From: Saururus chinensis
Taxonomy: Eukaryota > Streptophyta > Magnoliopsida > Piperales > Saururaceae
Assembly (NCBI GenBank): GCA_035235625.1
Contig: CP141146.1
Span: 24,298,501-24,362,500, forward strand
Reading direction: 5' to 3'
Length of the DNA stretch: 64,000 bases
Shown: piece after piece, positions 58,381 to 64,000 of the stretch
How the letters are laid out: each line of letters opens with the position of its first letter
How positions within the stretch are numbered: the stretch's first letter is position 1
Made by a program: the position numbers and the translations under genes
Notes under the pieces: model-generated
Databases searched by the model: none
What the model was told of the DNA's origin: nothing
What the model saw: the letters and a program-made list of their open reading frames with translations, nothing else

Positions 58381-61300
58381 TGTAACATCCCCGATTTTTC
58401 TGTAATTTTTCTATTATTTTCTACAACTTTCTGCAATTTTCTACTCGTATTTTTTATGAAGAAATTTGACGCTTCGGTGTATCTGTATTTGTAATATTTG
58501 TGTCCGTAAGTGTTGGGAGTCGTGCTTAGTCGCAGGTCATGGGCCTCGACGCATCCCATAAATTTTTCGGCAAAGTTTTGGACGAAACGCGGGAGAGTTG
58601 TAACGAGAAGAAAAGAAAGAGAATAAAATGTATAAAACGGATCAGGTGCGCCTCAGCACGCCCGACCTCCGCTTTGCGAACAGTGAATGGGGCTTAACCG
58701 TGTGAGGCCGGAAGGGCTACTGGCGCTGGCTGCCGGCTTTTGCCCAGCCGGCCTTCTCCTGGCGACATCGCCACCGCCTCCCTGGCCTGGCACCACCGGC
58801 CACCGCCGCCCCTCTCCCTCTTTTCCGTTTTAGCCCAACTGAGAACCGCACCCTTGTTTTGCTCCAATTGACATTGCCGGCGGTTGCATGGTGTCCAGAC
58901 CACCGCCATAGTTTCCGCCCAGGCCAGAGCAACCTCCAGCCACCATCGTCCCAGCCTCCCCACCCCTCTGTCGCCGACGTGAGGTAAAATTCCTGATTTT
59001 ACTATTTTTATGTGTTTCTGTGCGTTGTGGCAGCCGACAGAGCAGCTGGTCGCCACCACCCCGTGGCCTGGACTGCAGCCTCCCCGGACTGTGGCCCCTC
59101 CTATTTTCCGGTCCAGACATAACCGTTTCCCCATTTTTCTGTTCTGTTTCTGTCGGTGTGTTGCGGCCGCAGGCCATGCCACTGGTGGCCGGCCGCCGCC
59201 AAATGGCCTTTGGCCCCACCTCGGCCCAGTGACGACAAGACCACCACCCCTAAATTGGATTGCCGTCTTCCTGGCCAGTCACCTCTCCTTCCATCATTTT
59301 CCGATCCGGTGAGATCATTTTTCCCTTCTTTTGGTTGTTTTTGTTTTGTCTTTCTTTGGCTGTGAGTAACCACAAGAGCTTCGGCTCACTGTCGCCAGCT
59401 CCGTCTCAAGCCGATGACAATAGGTAACAACCCTCATGCATTTTTCCTCTCTTCCACCCCATTGCTCCGCTGGGTCCGAAACACAGTTTCGGTCTTGTGG
59501 TTTTGATTCGCCACCGCTAGACTCCAGATGAACACCAATCGGTATCCATCTAGCTCACTGTGGTTTGCAATTGCTTGGTCACCACTATATCCCAAGTCCG
59601 TCCACAGGCCCCGTTTGGCCATTTGTGGCTCAACAATATGTGTATGTCGCCCTAACTTGGCACATGGTCACCTCAGCTAAATCAAGTTCAATTGTTTCTT
59701 CTGACCGGCAATTTTGCCACTGGCAACATCAGCCAGCGGATAGCCGTGAGCCGGCTTGTCCCAATGATGATAAGGGGCTGCCATTCCCGGCCTCCCTTGC
59801 ACGCCTTCTACCCAAAACGTACACCCCCTAGCTTTGAGGTACGCCTCTGATTGCTGTCGAGTGACCCACCCAGCCTAAGGCCAATTGGTGTCCCACCGAC
59901 GTGCGTGGACTTGGGCATATGTCCGACCGCGTGGGCTTTGCCCCGGCCCAATGACATCAAGGGCCAATAACTCTGGCCCAATTCCAGCTCTGACCCCCAC
60001 TTCCTATGACATACGACCCAAAACTTACGGGGAAAGAGTTCCTGAATTCTGATTTTTCCAAGGGGAAGTAAAATTGTTAGTCGTTAGACTCAGTCCATCG
60101 AAGGCTCAACCGATGTCATGGCCATACCCTCCACTGTAAGCCGTGCTTGATGCACAATTGTCCGTACAATGAGTTGGTTGTGGGTAGCATTTAGAAATGG
60201 TGCCGCCTTTGTCAGCCTCTTACGCCAGGCCTTAGTGCCTCAACGTATGTTTAGGGAACGTGTCCACCACTAGGCAATATGGCCGTTAAAGCCCTCCACC
60301 ACCTTGTCAGGCTTCGACGATGCAGAATTGCTGCCGTTGGATGTGGTCCGCTGTCCATTTTCATGTTTTGTCACCAACAAAGTGGTTTAAACCGTTGGCC
60401 GACCTCCAATCAGTCAGCCGCCATTCTGTGGTCGTTCTTGCCATTTCTAGTGGCACGACCTTGTGTCCGCCCACCATAGTGCGGGCAATCTTATGCTTTG
60501 AGTGTAATTAATCTAACCTTATCGAGATTAATTCCAGCATCTCTGAAAATCTTCGGGACAACGACTCTCAGTGCGATGCTTTTGGCCACCTATTCCGCTA
60601 TCGACGTCGCCACGTCGTTTACTCACCATCAAACTCCTGTGGATTACGAGGTAGGGGACCTTGAACTCGTAATTTCATTATATCATGCTTTGATTGTGTA
60701 GTAGCATGCTAGGAGTTTATAATTAATGTTTTGCATGATTATGCTAATTATAAAAGCATGTTGAATGTATGTGACTTGTGTGTGTATGTTAGTGAAGACT
60801 AAGGACACGTAGTAAGTGTAATGAATTGTATGTATGTGACCAAAGCGTGTGATCTTCTTTGTGGGCTGGTGGTATGTGATAGATGGGCACAAGTAGAAGT
60901 GTTTGATTGTAAGTTTGCCGAAGGGGTACTTCGTAAGCTATAACATGGAAACTGTGATTGTATGTCGGGCGAGGAAAGACAAGATTGAAAGATGAATGTT
61001 GGATTTGATGAGATTGGAGAATTTGTTTAGTTTGAGTTAGATGGAACATTGGAGTGACGAGTAGGAGACGTGGGGGATGCAAGGAATTGAAGACTTAAGA
61101 TTCAGAGTGCTTTTGGGGGATTGTGAGTTAGTAAGAGATAACGATATATTTGTACATGCATAATGTACGTAATATGAATTATAACGAAAGAATAATGAGT
61201 AAGGAATTAGTAAGGGTTTGATGACGGGACTTAGGTCTAAAGGGTGTCATTTGAGGAATTCGAGTAAGATGATTCAATTTTATGGCAGATAGTGTAAGAT

Positions 61301-63016
61301 GTAAAGTGTATGATGATAAGATTATCAGTAAGGAATTCGAGTTTATATAAGACTATGCAGAGATTCGTAAGATTGTAAGTGTTAGGGTGGGAGATGAGCT
61401 AAGTAAAGGATGCTACCTTTGTGGATTAGAGCTTCATAACAGGTGTAGTTCTAGCCTGGTTGGCTAAAGATTGTAAGATGGAAGTCATTTTCATCATAAT
61501 TGTACATGCATAAATTACCTAATATGAACGTGAATGGTAAGTAACCCTAATTTGATAACGTTGTGAGTTCGAGACTGAGAGTTTCGACGGATTAAGTTCC
61601 ATTTTGAGCCAGTCGATAAGTAATCGACTGAGCGTCTTTCCTGGTCTAGCCATGGTGTTATCCTGCGGGATTTAGTCTTGGTGCCGTATTTCAGCCCAGA
61701 TGTTTGATGCTCTATTGAGAGCGCTGTAAGTTTTCACCCTTCATGGGCACTATATGTATTTAGCCTACTAATGGTACTGTATGTCCTGCCCAAGAGTGGC
61801 ACCGTATGTTTTCAGCCCTAAGTTGGCAATGTATGGCCCCAAAGAGTGGGCATTTGCGCTCTCAGGTAAGCAGTATCATGGACCTGCTCTTACCTGTTTG
61901 ATCATGTGCCCCATGAGCATAGGTGTGCCTTGCCTTCGGAAAAGTCCAAGGTGTCTAGTTGCTCCCCGAAGGTTAAGGTGACGGCCCAGTGGCATTCCCC
62001 TCCTTTCCGACGCTGGAGCTTATTAATTGTAATAAGCTTTAGTTGTCGGTAGTATATGTACGATAGTAAGAGTAAGTAGTATGTTTTGGATTCTGAGTAA
62101 GCTGTACGAGTATGATTCAGGGTAAGTGTAAGCTTCTAGGGAAGACAATAAGAGTAAGTTTATGAGTATGAGTAAGATTGTATGAGTAAGGTGGTACAAG
62201 TAAGTTCGTACAAATAAGGTCGTACGAGTATGTATGTGTTGTAAGTGTAAGTGTACGTTGGTACGAGAAAGACTTTGATTCAGAATGTAAGAGTAAGAGT
62301 AAGAGTAAGAGTAAGAGTATGCTATGTGTAAGTGTAAGTGTAAGAGTATGCGACAAGGGTAAGTACAAAAGTAAGTGTAAGTTCACCGGTTCGATGGTAT
62401 GTGTGTAAGACATTTTATTTATGCTGCTTGTACTTGCTTCATGTGTGATTGCAAGGATGATGCATCTATGAATGAACTTATGAAGTTCATTGATTTATTT
62501 CCCTACTAGGTATTTTCCTACTGAGTATGAAAATACTCACCCCATCTTTTTAGCCCCTTCGATTGGAGGCTTTTGCAAGTCAATCGTTAGCTGTTGAGAC
62601 TGGACTTTTCCCGTGGTGGACAATTCTTTTTCGACTTAGAGTGCAGTGAAATCATAGCGAGGCTCCGTGGATTTTGGTGCCATGATCTCATGTATTGGTT
62701 AAGGTGAGAGAAATGTATTATGTACTGGATTTGTGTATGTATGTATGAATGATTTTAAGACTGTGAAAGAACTTGTTCTCAGAGATGCCTGGGAGGTTTT
62801 TGTTTTCAAAACCCATGGCCATGGTAGATTTTATTTGTATGCTTTTGTATTAGGTCACGCCTGATAACGTTTGTTTGTTGTAAAATGAATTTATTTACAA
62901 AAATTGTTTGCATATGATTTTGAATTTTGTTGGTTCTTTGATTTACGTCGGTATTTCAAAATAAAATATTAACAAAGTTTTTAAAGTAAATGTGTGGAAA
63001 AACCTCGGGTGTGACA
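58381..63016 (+). mobile_element. 4.64-kb LTR family E, copy 3 (solo)
   Basis: The perfect 5-bp duplication AGGGC (58376-58380, 63017-63021) flanks TGTAACATCCCCG...GGTGTGACA. Length is 4636 bp. It is inverted relative to copies 1 and 2. TATA-like GTATAAAAC lies near 58630, about 250 bp from the start, which supports this orientation. It contains the GC-rich half (58650-59960), the minisatellite (61725-61855) and the CTTAC-type tract read as GTAAG (62085-62400). No gag or pol. Confidence 0.9.
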
Positions 63017-63021
63017 AGGGC

Positions 63022-64000
63022 ATAGCCCACAACTGCACCTGAACAGAAGTGGCGGGAAAAGCCAACCAAGCAGGATGTTAGCTAATCTAAATGCGTGTAC
63101 ACTAAAAGATCCTCAATTGATCTGTGGTGAGCCCGGCTCACGTAGAGCTCCCTCCAATGGGGAGGTGCAACTACACGATCAAATCAATGGCTCCTCAATA
63201 GAGCTAAAACTCAGGAAATCATTCTAAACCCTATCTTGCTCATCATTATGCCAAGATTTTGAATAACTATCCCAAACCCTATTAGTCCCTTCTAGACCAG
63301 GGTTTAAAACTCGAAATTGCCATTGGTTCATCAACCAAGGCAAATCATCAGGTCAAAGGCTTTGTTCACTCTATGAACTAGTCCTAGACCCCTCTAAGGC
63401 ATTTTAGTCTTTATCTTAATTAGGTTTTCCTCGCCCAATCCAAAGCTATCAAGCCCATCAATTAATTTTTTAGTAATCTTCAGCTAGTGATAAGTTATTA
63501 TCACAACATCAATATCAAATATCGAAACAATGAACAACATAAGCAATCAGAACTACACAGGTCCAAGCAGATCATAATATCAATAATCAAATTCAATAAT
63601 GATATTAGAATCATTCGAGCTATCGTGCCCTAACCCTCCTTGGGTTTACTTATTAAATATTTAAGAAAACTGATCATAATGTACTTAAGGACATTAAGGT
63701 AATTATCCAACCTTAGATATGGTCTTCTATGCTCTCAGGTAATTCTTTAACCTCTAAAAAGGTTTCAGTATCACATTGGCCTGTTAATTTCATCCACGTG
63801 AATGCGGGCCAGTACGCTCATTAGGGTATTTCTGTCTTTTTGTACAGGGTTCCCCTTAACCTCAATGGGTCCAAAACTAATCTCATGGGTACACCATAAC
63901 GTTGTGAACCCAAGGTAGTTTTTTTGCTATTTAATGAGGTCGTAAACCCCTTGAACCGACCCCGGTTAATTAATTGTTTTACCTTAACCCTAGGGGTAAA
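63022..64000 (-). mobile_element. LTR H, part after the nested E copy
   Basis: Continuation of the sequence broken at 58380; it runs off the right edge. No gene or terminus is recognised. Identity as the same LTR rests on the clean target duplication of the inserted E copy. Confidence 0.5.

Noticed and set aside
62117-62413. Peptides rich in Leu-Thr-His in E copies (also 21122-21361, 53448-53696)
   Set aside because: These are translations of the CTTAC tract, not genes.
1-64000. tRNA, rRNA or other structured RNA genes
   Set aside because: I looked for box A/B-like and rRNA core motifs by eye and found none I could support. A covariance-model scan would decide.

Overview
The window is a repeat-dominated nuclear segment from a flowering plant. 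Plant gene families with spliceosomal introns (a P-class PPR gene and a group A MAP kinase kinase) sit among nested LTR retrotransposons, hAT elements, Stowaway MITEs and a Mutator-like family. A dicot is likely from the MAPKK and PPR sequences; I cannot name the species.

Layout. 1-13.7 kb: Ty1-copia (SIRE-like) remains on the minus strand (gag, pol, LTRs), split by a 3.1-kb LTR (1559-4636) and followed by an LTR-like repeat (to 13703). 13.7-17.2 kb: unassigned sequence with two tandem duplications. 17215-19025 (-): PPR gene with one short 5' intron, apparently orthologous to Arabidopsis At4g11690/ABO8. 20.2-28.1 kb: a calmodulin-like (CML) pseudogene (-) split by 7.4 kb of LTR sequence. 28.3-34.5 kb: hAT elements (one carrying an AAE3 gene fragment), an LRR receptor-kinase pseudogene and three members of a Mutator-like family. 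36980-43158 (-): an eight-exon MAPKK of 361 residues, the best supported gene. 43.7-45.3 kb: a hAT element with two Stowaways inside. 45.6-51.9 kb: a Ty3-gypsy relic interrupted by a hAT-like MITE and by copia and other LTRs. 52.7-63.0 kb: two further copies of a 4.64-kb LTR, the second inside another LTR that runs off the right edge.

The two apparently functional genes are both minus-strand and look independent: a predicted mitochondrial RNA-processing factor and a signalling kinase. Everything else is transposon or pseudogene.

Most interesting: (1) several unrelated LTRs carry pairs of roughly 10-bp palindromes 19-23 bp apart, with pairs about 61-73 bp apart, usually just upstream of a TATA-like box; in two copies of one LTR the core differs but dyad symmetry is kept. 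(2) A 4.64-kb LTR occurs three times (4636, 4643 and 4645 bp after removing nested insertions). (3) The insertion in the CML gene is bounded by two LTR 3' termini in inverted orientation. (4) The MAPKK has an apparent GC-AG intron, an upstream ORF overlapping its start codon, and two mutually exclusive hairpins in intron 2.
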